From NCBI RefSeq assembly GCF_002871345.2, contig NZ_CP136964.1, positions 744,001 through 808,000 of the forward strand: a stretch of 64,000 bases of DNA, read 5' to 3'. This DNA comes from Nosocomiicoccus massiliensis (GTDB lineage: Bacteria; Bacillota; Bacilli; Staphylococcales; Salinicoccaceae). The position numbers and the translations under genes are program-made. Shown one piece after another: positions 7,129-16,153 of this stretch. Numbering within the stretch: position 1 is the stretch's first letter; every line of letters starts with the position of its first letter. Under the pieces are notes generated by a model. The model did not search any database. It was not told where the DNA came from and saw only the letters and a program-made list of their open reading frames with translations.

Positions 7129-8531
7129 CACTAGCATTGCATTAATTAACACAAAATATTAACAACATATCGAATATTCACTAATTTACTATTATCCAAA
7201 GAAAAAGTCCTTTATAATGGATATAACCAGGTGGTAACCCGTCCAAATCCATTAATAAAGGACCAAACTCATGGACAAGATTACACGAAAAACATCATTT
7301 GAGCAATGGTTTTCACCTATAAATCTTCAACTATTTGAAGAAAACGTAAAAACATTGAAATTAGACCACTATACAAAAAAGCTAACGACAGAGTCATTCC
7401 TGAAATTATTACTTTTTTCACAACTAAAAGAGGTGGAGAGTTTACATGCCATAAGCGACTGGCTTTTCAATGACCAACTTCAACATGAAACCGAGCTGAA
7501 TTCGATAAGTGTATCTCAATTATCACGGCGATTAAACGGTATGCCACCGCAACTATTTCAAAGTATATTTTTGGACTTAGTAGCTCAAATTCATGATAAA
7601 ACTCATTATTCTAAGCTAGTCATGCCGTTAAAAATTATTGATTCAAGCACGCTACCACTCAGCCTAGCTAATCATCGGTGGGCCGAATTCCGTAAAACAA
7701 AAGCAGGTGTCAAGCTACATCTCCGCTTGGTATTTATGGAGAAAGGAATATCCTATCCTGAAAAAGCCGTGCTAACTAACGCAAAAGAACATGATCGAAA
7801 TCAGCTTGAAGTTATGGTCGATGACAAAGAGTGCATGTATGTGTTTGACCGCGGCTACTTAGATTATGATCGTTTCGATCGTATGACAGACGATGGCTAC
7901 TTTTTCCTTTCTAGGCTTCGTAAAAATGCCGTCATTCGGGAAATTTACGACTTTAAGCTAGAAGAGGATTCGCCGGTTCTATCGGACCAAATGGTCTTGA
8001 TTGGTACAACGCAAAACCGTGCTGAAAATTACTTTCGCCTATTAAAAGTTGTCGATTCAAAAGGGAATGTACTCCATTTAATAACTAATCGTTTTGATTT
8101 AAGTCCAGAAGAAGTCTCTGAGATGTATAAATCGCGATGGGCGATTGAACTCTTTTTCAAGTGGATTAAACAACATTTAAACATTAAAAAGTTCTATGGT
8201 CAGAGTGAGTTCGCCATTCACAATCAAGTATATATTGCGATGATTGTCTTCTGTTTAAATGTGCTGGTTCAAATCAATACAGAAAGCAAAAGAACTATTT
8301 TACAAATCAGCCGTTTATTAAGGGCATCTCTATGGAAACCAGCTTACATCTGGCTTCTAAAAATAGAAGGGAAAGGCGCCTCTTAATAAAGAAAACGTCG
8401 CTGTCACTCATGTTTAACTGTATATTTAAAAAAATGGATGGAGCCACCTTTAGTTGGGTATTCAGTTTTTTGGCTCTCTCAGAAAATAAACAAAAACTGA
8501 AAATTACAATAATATTAATGCAACGCTAGTG
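7129..8531 (+). mobile_element. IS4-family insertion sequence, IS4Bsu1-like (1403 bp)
   Basis: Terminal inverted repeats CACTAGCATTGCATTAAT (7129-7146) and the complement of CACTAGCGTTGCATTAAT (8514-8531) differ at one of 18 positions. A 9-bp direct repeat flanks them. Length, repeat size and transposase agree with IS4Bsu1-type elements of Bacillus. It inserted 22 bp upstream of the -35 box of the SMR promoter without damaging it. The inner 125 bp on the left and 127 bp on the right of the gene are non-coding. Confidence 0.9.
7271..8386 (+). CDS. IS4-family transposase (371 aa)
   Basis: DDE transposase recognisable as close to that of IS4Bsu1. Visible core elements are LKIIDSSTLPL (first Asp), YVFDRGYLDYDRFD (second Asp with the YREK-like region) and SRWAIELFFKWIKQHLNIKKFYG (final Glu of the Y-(2)-R-(3)-E-(6)-K signature). 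The start ATG follows AAAGGACC. The frame is complete and uninterrupted. Confidence 0.93.
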   Translation: MDKITRKTSFEQWFSPINLQLFEENVKTLKLDHYTKKLTTESFLKLLLFSQLKEVESLHAISDWLFNDQLQHETELNSISVSQLSRRLNGMPPQLFQSIFLDLVAQIHDKTHYSKLVMPLKIIDSSTLPLSLANHRWAEFRKTKAGVKLHLRLVFMEKGISYPEKAVLTNAKEHDRNQLEVMVDDKECMYVFDRGYLDYDRFDRMTDDGYFFLSRLRKNAVIREIYDFKLEEDSPVLSDQMVLIGTTQNRAENYFRLLKVVDSKGNVLHLITNRFDLSPEEVSEMYKSRWAIELFFKWIKQHLNIKKFYGQSEFAIHNQVYIAMIVFCLNVLVQINTESKRTILQISRLLRASLWKPAYIWLLKIEGKGAS

Positions 8532-8545
8532 ATAAAATGATACTG

Positions 8546-8748
8546 TTATAAAAAAATGCCTACATCTAGTAGACATTCTTGAATTATTAATATTTGTTTC
8601 GGTAATGCTCCCCAAATTCGCATATCTTCCTGACCTACTGACCAAATGGCAATACTCTGAAACTTCCACTTGTAAGTTGTCCCTATTATCCAATCAACTA
8701 GACTATCGATATCTTGATAATAAAGAATTGAAAAGCCGATGAAAAGTT
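8546..8748 (-). pseudogene. C-terminal fragment resembling a glycoside hydrolase family 18 protein
   Basis: A minus-strand frame without start contains SLVDWIIGTTYKWKFQSIAI and AIWSVGQEDMRIWGALP. The IWSVGQED-type motif near the end is what closes the barrel in GH18 peptidoglycan or chitin hydrolases. A stop bounds it upstream at about 8750, and the recombinase gene ends 31 bp away. It is an orphan fragment, probably from a deleted neighbour. Assignment rests on one motif. Confidence 0.4.
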
Positions 8749-8779
8749 ACCTCCGATTTCACAGGGTCATGCAATTAAT

Positions 8780-10345
8780 CTATACATCAATTTCAACAAT
8801 CATTTCAGACTTAAATTCAATCTCCAACTTTTCAGGATGAACTACAATTCTCTCAACCATCCGCTTAACTAGCTGCTCATCATACGTTTCTAGTTCGCAT
8901 GTTTGCTCTTTTAATAACGCTGATATTTGTTCCAATCGTTCTCTTCCATTATCTTGTTCTGCAATCTCTAGTTGAAGTTGTTGTTTTTCTTCTCTACGTT
9001 TGTAAATATTATCGACAACGTCATTATAGTCTTTGTTCGAATTCGCTAGGCCGATTAAAGAATGTTGCAAGGCTTCCAGTTCTTTTTCAACTTTCACCAG
9101 TTTATCGTGTAAATGACTTGATAACGTATGTGCAATATTTTGTTCTAAGACTTTTAGAAAGTTGCTCCGATTTTTAAACAGTTCATTTATCGCTTGGATA
9201 ACGGCTTGCTTTAAGTCATCTTCTCTAACAGTTCGCGCATCACAAAACACTCCTGTATTTTCAAGCCTGCTGACGCATCGCCAAACGATTGACCTCTTCC
9301 CTCGGTTATTCCAATGGACTCTTCTAAATATTTCTCCACAGTTTTCACAAAATACAATCTGAGCCAAACTGTGGTTACTGCTGTAATTTCGCCTTTGTCC
9401 ATTTTTACTAATATGAGCGATTTTTCGTTTTTTCAATTCTTCTTGTACTAACATGAAAAGGTGCTTTGGTATGATAGCTTCATGATTGTTTTCTACATAA
9501 TATTGTGGAACAACCCCATCGTTGTTCACTCGCTTTTTCGATAAGAAATCGACTGTATATGTTTTTTGAAGGAGTGCATCTCCCATATATTTTTCGTTCG
9601 TCAGAATTTTATGCAGTGAACTACTGTACCATTTCTTTCTTCCCGCACCTGTTAATATGCCGTCCGCTTCAAGTCCTTTTGCAATTTTATTTAAGCTAAA
9701 TCCTTCCAGGTATTCTCGGTAAATTCGCTTGATGATTTCCGCCTCTTCTGGCACAATGACTAAGCGTTTATTTTCATCTTTTGTGTAGCCGAGAAATCGA
9801 TTATGGTTTACTTGCACTTCGCCTTGTTGGTATCGATATTGAATACCAAGTTTTACGTTTTGGCTAAGCGACTGACTTTCTTGCTGAGCAAGTGACGCCA
9901 TAATCGTCAACATCACTTCCCCTTTCGCATCCATCGAATTGATATTTTCTTTTTCAAAGAATACGGGTATATCTTGTTCTTTCAGCTTTCTTATATATTT
10001 CAAGCAATCTAACGTGTTCCTTGCAAATCGGCTAATGGACTTTGTAATGATCATATCGATTTTTCCATCCATACAATCAGCTATCATTTTATTAAACTGT
10101 TCTCGCATTTTTGTGTTCGTTCCTGTAATGCCATCGTCTGCATAAACTCCTGCAAGTTTCCACTCGGGATTAGCTTGAATGTATGACGTGTAATGTTCGA
10201 TTTGCACTTCATAACTCGTTGCCTGTTCATCACTGTCAGTTGATACTCGGCAATAAGCAGCTACCCTCAGCTTTTGCTTATCACTTACTTCCCTCGTTCT
10301 TCTTGGTCTTGCCGGGATGACTGTAACATTTCTTGAACTTTCCAT
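8780..10345 (-). CDS. Large serine recombinase (521 aa), intact
   Basis: Site-specific recombinase of the large serine (TnpX/phage integrase) group. The N-terminal catalytic domain has [13 protein letters not shown] with the nucleophilic serine and SISRFARNT with both arginines. A recombinase domain (about 190-290) and a zinc ribbon (CENC ... C ... C, about 355-395) follow, then a long coiled coil and the [12 protein letters not shown] end. It starts four bases after the stop of the small recombinase-domain gene, so the three genes form an operon. It would integrate and excise a mobile element; the rlmD 3' end is the candidate site. Confidence 0.93.
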   Translation of the reverse strand: MESSRNVTVIPARPRRTREVSDKQKLRVAAYCRVSTDSDEQATSYEVQIEHYTSYIQANPEWKLAGVYADDGITGTNTKMREQFNKMIADCMDGKIDMIITKSISRFARNTLDCLKYIRKLKEQDIPVFFEKENINSMDAKGEVMLTIMASLAQQESQSLSQNVKLGIQYRYQQGEVQVNHNRFLGYTKDENKRLVIVPEEAEIIKRIYREYLEGFSLNKIAKGLEADGILTGAGRKKWYSSSLHKILTNEKYMGDALLQKTYTVDFLSKKRVNNDGVVPQYYVENNHEAIIPKHLFMLVQEELKKRKIAHISKNGQRRNYSSNHSLAQIVFCENCGEIFRRVHWNNRGKRSIVWRCVSRLENTGVFCDARTVREDDLKQAVIQAINELFKNRSNFLKVLEQNIAHTLSSHLHDKLVKVEKELEALQHSLIGLANSNKDYNDVVDNIYKRREEKQQLQLEIAEQDNGRERLEQISALLKEQTCELETYDEQLVKRMVERIVVHPEKLEIEFKSEMIVEIDV

Positions 10346-10348
10346 ACT

Positions 10349-10762
10349 CTAGGTCACCACACTTTCTATTAAACTGTAAACATATTCTGCTTGTTTATAT
10401 GGGTTGTCATGTTTGATATCGATAGATGGTAAAGTGAATGTGGGAATTTCAAACGGGGTTTCTTCTTGTTTTTTATTTAGTCTTCCTAATTTTTTTGCCC
10501 GTTTATATCTTTCTATCTTCACTTTTTCAAATAATTCTTTTGATATTAAGGTAGGAAAAATATCCGTTCCTAAGTATCTTTCATCCGTTAATATTCGGGT
10601 AATACCGCCATGATTTCGCTTTATTCCCGCTTCCTTAGCGGCATTTGCTAATGACAATCCTGATAAATACGCTTGAAAAAGATGCTGCAGTTGTTTCAGC
10701 TCTTCTTTATTTATGACTACTTTACCGTTTTCAATTTGATAGCCAAATGGTGTATGTGCCAT
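10349..10762 (-). CDS. Small recombinase-domain protein without catalytic domain
   Basis: 137 aa. It begins AHTPFGYQIENGKVV and contains the helix-rich recombinase DNA-binding domain (GGITRILTDERYLGTDIFPTLIS) seen in the middle of large serine recombinases, but no catalytic serine domain or zinc ribbon. Its ATG overlaps the TGA of the upstream recombinase by one base, and it ends four bases before the next recombinase gene. Such short genes sit between two large recombinases in several Firmicutes elements and probably act as a DNA-binding accessory factor, for example for directionality. Confidence 0.8.
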   Translation of the reverse strand: MAHTPFGYQIENGKVVINKEELKQLQHLFQAYLSGLSLANAAKEAGIKRNHGGITRILTDERYLGTDIFPTLISKELFEKVKIERYKRAKKLGRLNKKQEETPFEIPTFTLPSIDIKHDNPYKQAEYVYSLIESVVT

Positions 10763-12328
10763 CACCTATTCACCTCTTCCTTTAGCAACAAGCCACTTTT
10801 TAATAAAAAACCTATTTTTGTTGACGAGTGTATATAAACCTTTTCAATATATTCGTTAAATATCGTTTCTTCAAATGATGCAACTTTCTGCTGTTTATTG
10901 GTGAAACTCATCAGTCTTTTCAGTTCGTAGACTTGTTCTTCTTCGTTGCGAATAAGTCGTAGCAACCGTTCTTTATCCTCCAACAACTCATTAATTTGGT
11001 TGTCCATTTTCGCCCGTTGTTCTTCATACAATTTCTGTTCTAAAAACTTATCATCCATTAGCTTTTTCAACATTTGACTCTTCGCATAGCACTCAGTCAA
11101 TTGCAATTCAATATGATCGAGCTGTTCTTCTGTATCATGTTTAAAGCCATTTTTCATTGTTTCAAAAAGTGGATGTAGTATTTCTTTTCGAGCAAAAACG
11201 AGTTTGTTCATCATTGTAATAAAAGCTTGATGAATGCGTTCTTCCTTAATGAAAAGCATCGAACATTCATCTCTGTTTTTAATGTGTGTTGAACAGCACC
11301 AAGCAATATATTTTCTATGCGTAGAAGTGTGAATTCTCCTTTTAAATGTATCGCCACATTCCGCGCATTCAATTTTCCCTGAAAAAGGATAACGGTTTAA
11401 ATACTTTCTACTTCCAGCAGCTACATTCTTTTGGCTTGCTTGATATTCTAGCATTCGATTAGCCGCTTCAAAATCAGTATGTGTGATGATTGCTTCATGA
11501 TGATTTTCAATTAAGTATTGATCCAGTTCACCTTGATTTACTTTTCGATTAAAATGCTCATCAGTAAAAGTCTTTTGAAGTAGCACATCTCCAGTGTATT
11601 TTTCGTTCTTAACAATTCCACGTATCGTAGAACCTGTCCAATTACCATTTCGTTTTGTTGGAATTCTTTCTTCGTTTAGCTGCCTAGCAATGCGTTCAGT
11701 TCCCACTCCTTCAAGTACACTATTGAATATTCGCTTGACGACCTGTGTTTGTTCTTCATTTACAACAACCTGTTCATCGATATAATCGTAACCGTAAGGC
11801 GGATACGATAATTTGTACGTTCCACGTTTGAATCGTTGCCTAATCGACCACTTACTGTTTTCTGAAAGTGACACTGATTCGTTTTCAGCAAGGCTACTTA
11901 AGATTGAAAGCATGAGTTCACTTTCCATCGAATTTGTATTGATGTTTTCTTTTTCAAAATAAATGTGTACACCTAAGTCCATTAATTTTCTAACCAGTTC
12001 TAAACAGTCAATTGTGTTTCTCGCAAATCAACTAATTGATTTTGTTAAAATGAAGTCGATCTTTCCTTTTTCGCAGTCGGATATTAAGCGAAGCAGTTCT
12101 GGTCGTCTATCTTTTTTCGTACCTGTGATACCTTCATCGCTGTAAATATCAACAAGCTGGCTGCCATTCATCATTCTTTTCAATTAAAGTTTTGTAGTGT
12201 CTTCTCTGTGCTTCCAAGCTAATAAGTTAATCCTCATTTGATGTTGATACACGTATATAGGCAGCAACCTTTTGTTTCGGTTTTACTACTGAAAATGTTG
12301 TCATATCAAGTGTTGTTATCTTTCTCAT
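10762..12328 (-). pseudogene. Second large serine recombinase, inactivated
   Basis: The start ATG at 12328 follows AAAGGAGG. The frame reads KVAAYIRVSTSNED, then TAA (12229-12227) where a Gln codon is expected, then SLEAQRRHYKTLIEKN. A frameshift at about 12155-12165 precedes DIYSDEGITGTKKDR, and the SRFARNT motif has TGA (12030-12028) in place of its arginine. From 11982 the frame is open for 406 codons with the recombinase domain, a zinc ribbon (CAECGDTF ... C ... C) and a coiled coil. The catalytic domain therefore cannot be made, though a C-terminal DNA-binding protein might be if an internal start works. Confidence 0.88.
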
Positions 12329-12381
12329 CCACTCAGCCTCCTTTCTTGCATGTGACATATTAGCGTTAGAACACTGTTATA

Positions 12382-12609
12382 TCAAGGTTTATCGCACATT
12401 AAAGAGCCTAATAAGGGATTGAATTTTTGACGAATTAATTTACTTATTTGATTGAGTTCTTCATGGGAAATAAGCTCCTCTTCACGTAGTTTCATGAGCA
12501 TATTTTCAGCAAGATGGAAATAAAGTTCATTTTGAAGTTGATCTTCAGTTGGTTTTGATTGTTTATGATTTGATGTTTGATGATTAGGTGAGAGTTGTGT
12601 CATTCGCAT
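12382..12609 (-). CDS. Small SHOCT-like protein heading the recombinase operon
   Basis: 75 aa, hydrophilic, ending in a helix-rich segment (LMKLREEELISHEELNQISKLIRQKFNPLLG) that resembles the short SHOCT oligomerisation domain. An Asn/Gln/Ser/Thr-rich N-terminus precedes it. AGGAGG lies eight bases upstream of the ATG. Small SHOCT proteins commonly precede multi-recombinase gene sets in Firmicutes. Its start codon is inside a strong hairpin (see 12603-12648), so expression is probably controlled at translation. Confidence 0.7.
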   Translation of the reverse strand: MRMTQLSPNHQTSNHKQSKPTEDQLQNELYFHLAENMLMKLREEELISHEELNQISKLIRQKFNPLLGSLMCDKP

Positions 12610-12648
12610 ATAGGTTTCCTCCTAAATAGTCTTCTACCTATATGCGAA
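12603..12648 (-). promoter_or_regulatory. 13-bp perfect inverted repeat enclosing the SHOCT gene ribosome site and start
   Basis: TTCGCATATAGGT (12603-12615) and ACCTATATGCGAA (12636-12648) with a 20-nt spacer. On the transcript the AGGAGG is in the loop and the ATG is inside the 3' arm. The RNA hairpin would restrain translation. As DNA, the same palindrome upstream of a recombinase operon could also be a recombinase or regulator binding site. Confidence 0.7.
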
Positions 12649-12775
12649 GAAAGAGTGAATCGAACCCCTTATTTCGGTAATATGTTTATTAATAGTTGAT
12701 ATGTAATTGAAGTTCTAGATATAATGAAAGAAAATTATTCAACAAACGGGCAGTTTTATTGGAGGGATGATTGAG

Positions 12776-12877
12776 ATGTTTAATTTAAATAATGCTAAAC
12801 CAGAGAAGTTGGATATTGAAGAACAGAAATATCTAATTGAACAAGATGAATTAGATATTAAAAGGCAAAATATTTAA
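12776..12877 (+). CDS. Short acidic protein (33 aa) of unknown function
   Basis: Frame starting MFNLNNAKPEKLDIEEQ and ending DELDIKRQNI, with a very good ribosome site (GGAGG, ten bases before ATG). Upstream CAACAAACGGGCAGTTTTATT resembles the start of the palindrome at 12998. It is charged and predicted helical, and I recognise no family. The ribosome site is the main support for it being translated. Confidence 0.45.
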   Translation: MFNLNNAKPEKLDIEEQKYLIEQDELDIKRQNI

Positions 12878-12997
12878 TCGTTTTTAAAAGGTTGGTTTTT
12901 AACACCCTGTTTAAAAATTACAAATAAATTTCTTTTGAAATTTTATAAAAAAGCTCAAAGAGAGAATTGTTTGAAGTGTTATAATTAAATTGAATAA

Positions 12998-13023
12998 TTC
13001 CACAATCGGGCGCGATTGTGGAA
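12998..13023. repeat. 11-bp perfect hairpin with GGCG loop
   Basis: TTCCACAATCG (12998-13008), loop GGCG, CGATTGTGGAA (13013-13023). There is no T-run after it. It lies between a small frame and the rlmD 3' end and is probably a mobile-element site or protein-binding palindrome. Confidence 0.5.
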
Positions 13024-13044
13024 GATTAAATAGTCATTTAAGTT

Positions 13045-13080
13045 ACAACCGAAGAGTTTAACTGCTCCTCGGTTGTTTTT
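13045..13080 (+). terminator. Rho-independent terminator
   Basis: ACAACCGA ... TCGGTTGT stem with extra AGAG/CTCC pairing, followed by TTTTTATTTA on the plus strand. Confidence 0.7.
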
Positions 13081-13083
13081 ATT

Positions 13084-13150
13084 TACTCATATTTCACAAA
13101 CACATCTTTAAATCCAGCTTTCATTGCTTTTAATTGTTGCTTACCCACAT
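13084..13150 (-). pseudogene. Possible C-terminal fragment of an N-acetylmuramoyl-L-alanine amidase
   Basis: Directly downstream of rlmD, the minus strand encodes NVGKQQLKAMKAGFKDVFVKYE then TAA, minus one residue at the join. The KAGFxDxFVKYE ending is typical of SPOR-like tails of phage and bacillar amidases. There is no start or catalytic domain. It may be the last trace of a prophage lysis gene at the rlmD integration boundary. The assignment rests on about 20 residues. Confidence 0.3.
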
Positions 13151-13168
13151 TTTTAACACTTCAACCTT

Positions 13169-14557
13169 TTACTTTTCCACCCTTGACAACAGCGCCACCA
13201 ACTCCACATGCACTGTATGCGGAAATAGATCTACAGGTTGTACGATTTTTAGTTCATAGCCAAAATCTCTGAGCCATGTGATATCTTTTGCGAATGTTTC
13301 TGGGTTACATGAAACGTATACTACTCTATCTGTTTGAAGGCGTCCGATTCTACGCATTACTTTTCCACCTGCGCCAGATCGTGGTGGGTCGAGCATGATG
13401 ACGTCTGGTCTGCCCCAGTTTTCTAGTACTTCGTCAATACCGCGTCTAGCGTCCTTTGCGAGGAAATATGTATTCGCTATATCATTTTCTTCAGCGTTTT
13501 GTTTTGCTGATTCTATTGAGGTTTCGACAATTTCAATACCAGCGAGTCTTTTGACGCGCGTTGCAAATGGTAATGAGAATGTTCCTACTCCGCAGAATAA
13601 GTCAATCATCGACTGATCTTTCGTCGGTTTTGCAAATTCTATTGCGAGGTCTACTAATTTTTCAGCTTGTCTTGGATTTGTTTGGAAAAACGTGTCAAAC
13701 CATAGACGATAGTTAAATCCATACATTTCGTCGTGAATATAATCTCTACCGTGAAGAACGACAGTACGTTCTGATTGCGTCATATCTGCTAGATCTGTGT
13801 TTTTTGACCACGTAATACTTTCGATATTTTCGACTTCAGATACTAACGTTTTTAATAATTGATTAATTTCTTCTTCATACGCTTCTGGATCATCTGCAGC
13901 AAATATCGCACACATCACTTCTCCAGTATGTTGAGACTCTCGCACCATTAAGTAACGTAAAATCCCTTCTTTTGTATCTTTGTTATATGTTTTAATGCCA
14001 CTTTGTTTTGCCCATTCTGAAACGATATTCATGACTTTTTCCGTTTCTTCTCCAGCAATTAAACATGAATCAAGGTCAATAATATTTCTAAAGTTATCCA
14101 TTTCATGGAGACCTAGTTCACCGTTACTACCGAACGTAAACTCCATTTTGTTACGATAACGCCACATATTTTCTGCACCGATAATTGGACGAATCACTGA
14201 AGGGTCGAAACCATTGTTTTCGATGTACATTTTAACCGCATTTTCTTTTACTTTTAGTTGCGCATTATAATCAAAATGTTGCCACTGACATCCACCACAA
14301 ATATCAAAATATTTACACGGTGCGTCGATTCTGTTTTCATCTTTTTTTATAATTTCAATTGGACGCGTAAATGCACTTTTACGGTTCATAGCATTTGGCA
14401 CTTCAACACGAACCACTTCTCCCGGAATAGTGCGAGGGATTGTTAAACGTAAATTTTTACCTTTACCTTCCCAATCATCTCTACGATACTTCGTAACTCC
14501 TTGACCTTTTTTATTAAAACTTTTTATTGTCACATCATATGTACGTGACTTTGACAT
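13169..14557 (-). CDS. rlmD: 23S rRNA (uracil-C5)-methyltransferase, RlmD/RlmCD type
   Basis: 462 aa. An N-terminal TRAM-like domain (about 1-70) precedes an iron-sulfur cluster motif CKYFDICGGCQWQH. The SAM-binding domain has DLFCGVGTFSLPFA and LDPPRSGAGG, with the catalytic cysteine in VSCNPETFAKD. The ATG at 14557 is preferred over the GTG nine bases upstream because AGAAGGTG is spaced for it. The enzyme makes 5-methyluridine in 23S rRNA. Its 3' end faces the mobile region and is a known type of target for large serine recombinases. A paralogue lies at 16154. Confidence 0.92.
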   Translation of the reverse strand: MSKSRTYDVTIKSFNKKGQGVTKYRRDDWEGKGKNLRLTIPRTIPGEVVRVEVPNAMNRKSAFTRPIEIIKKDENRIDAPCKYFDICGGCQWQHFDYNAQLKVKENAVKMYIENNGFDPSVIRPIIGAENMWRYRNKMEFTFGSNGELGLHEMDNFRNIIDLDSCLIAGEETEKVMNIVSEWAKQSGIKTYNKDTKEGILRYLMVRESQHTGEVMCAIFAADDPEAYEEEINQLLKTLVSEVENIESITWSKNTDLADMTQSERTVVLHGRDYIHDEMYGFNYRLWFDTFFQTNPRQAEKLVDLAIEFAKPTKDQSMIDLFCGVGTFSLPFATRVKRLAGIEIVETSIESAKQNAEENDIANTYFLAKDARRGIDEVLENWGRPDVIMLDPPRSGAGGKVMRRIGRLQTDRVVYVSCNPETFAKDITWLRDFGYELKIVQPVDLFPHTVHVELVALLSRVEK

Positions 14558-14648
14558 AATTTTCACCTTCTACATTTCTTCGTTAGTTTCTAAACTAATT
14601 AAAGTAATAGACATTACCGTCTCCATCATAATTATCTGAATTAATTGT

Positions 14649-15482
14649 TTACATTACCTCTTCAATTAAATTATAAATTGTAGCAATAACCTGAGCAAAA
14701 TCTATTCCTTTAGCATATGGGTTTTTATTCTGATATCTACTCCATCTATCCCTAATTGATTCATTATTTTTTATAAGATTTATAATTTCAATAGCTCTAT
14801 CTTTGGAAATATTTGTTTTTCTATATTTCAAAGTAAGTGATACAGCTCTTTTCAAATCTTCAAAATTTATTTTTTCTATTTGTGTGCTAAAAATTATATA
14901 AATATCATAATAGTCCTTACTCCTACTATTATTTTCAGCTCTAGTTAATATCGTATGGAGTTTTTCCGACAAAACAGACTCAATTGGATAACATTTAAGG
15001 TCATATCTATCTCCTAAGATTGTCTGATATTCCTCATCAACTGGACTAGGATAAACTGGATCTCCTGTTGCAATATCTACAGCAAAAGGAATCCTTATGT
15101 TTGATAGATGGCCAATTAATTTAAATCTATGTCCACCATATTCATCATCAGAGCGTATTCTTTCACCATGCCCGTCAATTTCAAACCAAACGTCTGATTG
15201 ATTAATTTCTGAAATTATTGATATTAAAATAGATTTAATATTGTCAGAGTCGATGTTAATTCCCTTTGCTAAAAAGTCTATATCTTGAGTAGCTCTATTT
15301 TGAACTCCTAACTTATATGTCAGTAGAATACCTCCCTTAAGCATGAAATTATCTTTATACTTACTTTGTGACAAAAGTTTTAGGAATTCATCAAAGAAAA
15401 ATTGATTTAGCGCTAAATTATAGTTAATCTTTAATTCCATAGCTTTATTTCTAATTTTTGCAGTTATACTATCTTTATTCAT
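14649..15482 (-). CDS. AbiEii/AbiGii-family nucleotidyltransferase toxin
   Basis: 277 aa. It carries the family motifs FMLKGGILLTYKL (motif I), RATQDIDFLAKG (metal-binding DxD), DYDLKC-type central strand and SEKLHTILTRAENNSRSKDYYDIY (motifs III/IV). AbiEii toxins transfer nucleotides, usually GTP or CTP, to targets such as tRNA ends and stop growth or phage spread. The ATG at 15482 overlaps the end of the antitoxin frame by eight bases, the usual coupling for AbiE. All catalytic motifs are intact although the antitoxin gene is broken. Confidence 0.9.
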   Translation of the reverse strand: MNKDSITAKIRNKAMELKINYNLALNQFFFDEFLKLLSQSKYKDNFMLKGGILLTYKLGVQNRATQDIDFLAKGINIDSDNIKSILISIISEINQSDVWFEIDGHGERIRSDDEYGGHRFKLIGHLSNIRIPFAVDIATGDPVYPSPVDEEYQTILGDRYDLKCYPIESVLSEKLHTILTRAENNSRSKDYYDIYIIFSTQIEKINFEDLKRAVSLTLKYRKTNISKDRAIEIINLIKNNESIRDRWSRYQNKNPYAKGIDFAQVIATIYNLIEEVM

Positions 15483-16071
15483 ATACAATAACCTCTAAAA
15501 TATTTTCAATCTGTTCGGATATTCCAAATATATTCGCATATTTTCTTAATTTCCATATATCTTTACTATCTCTCTTCAGATAAAAATTCCAAGCTTTTGA
15601 AAATATTTCAGGATTTTGATTTTTTCAATCTCTAACAATATCACAAAGTGTTCTTTCCATATCATATACCGAAACTATATTACCTATCTCCGTTTTAACC
15701 TCAGTAATTCCCACTTCGTACCATTCTTTTTTTACATGATGAGGTATAACCATATCTTTTACTCTCCAAGTATTATATCCCTGATATACCGTAACCTCGT
15801 TAGTAAAAGGTAGTCTTTCCGTCAGACCATGTAAATAAAGCGCGGTTTGATAAGAATAAATGCATACCTTATGTTGAAGTTGGAAAATATATAGTTCATC
15901 ATAATTATCATAGGAAGGATGAAGATAAACACCTCTTGCTACTCTTTCAAGTTCACCATTTCGAACCATATCTGTAAGATACCAAGAATCTATACTTTTT
16001 TCTGTAGCTTCTGATGCTGTAATTATTCCATTATTTTTTTTAATAATATTATTTATTTTTTTCTTGTTCAT
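15475..16071 (-). pseudogene. AbiEi-type antitoxin gene with internal stop
   Basis: The first 148 codons give a winged-helix N-terminus (NGIITASEATEKSIDSWYL, then GELERVARGVYLHP), the AbiEi hallmark, and part of the C-terminal domain to CDIVRD. A TGA (15627-15625) follows. The same frame then runs on as KNQNPEIFSKAWNFYLKRD to LEVIVYE and a TAA overlapping the toxin start. A single CGA-to-TGA change would explain it. The truncated protein keeps the DNA-binding domain but loses about 50 residues. AbiEi represses its own operon and counters the toxin. Confidence 0.87.
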
Positions 16072-16077
16072 AAAAAA

Positions 16078-16125
16078 ACTTCCTTTTGTGCTTTATTATA
16101 TATAAAACAAAGCACAAAAGGAAGT
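16078..16125. promoter_or_regulatory. 17-bp inverted repeat operator at the AbiE promoter
   Basis: ACTTCCTTTTGTGCTTT (16078-16094) and its exact complement (16109-16125) flank 14 bp that contain a TATAAT-like -10 on the minus strand. AbiEi proteins bind paired inverted repeats at their own promoter, so this is the expected autorepression site. The right arm ends 29 bp from the stop of the upstream methyltransferase gene. Confidence 0.82.
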
Positions 16126-16153
16126 AATAAATAGAAATCATATCAATTCAAAT

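Noticed and set aside
6175..7130. Guanidine riboswitch before the SMR genes
   Set aside because: The promoter, start and TetR gene lie directly upstream, leaving no room for an aptamer; a TetR operator is present instead.
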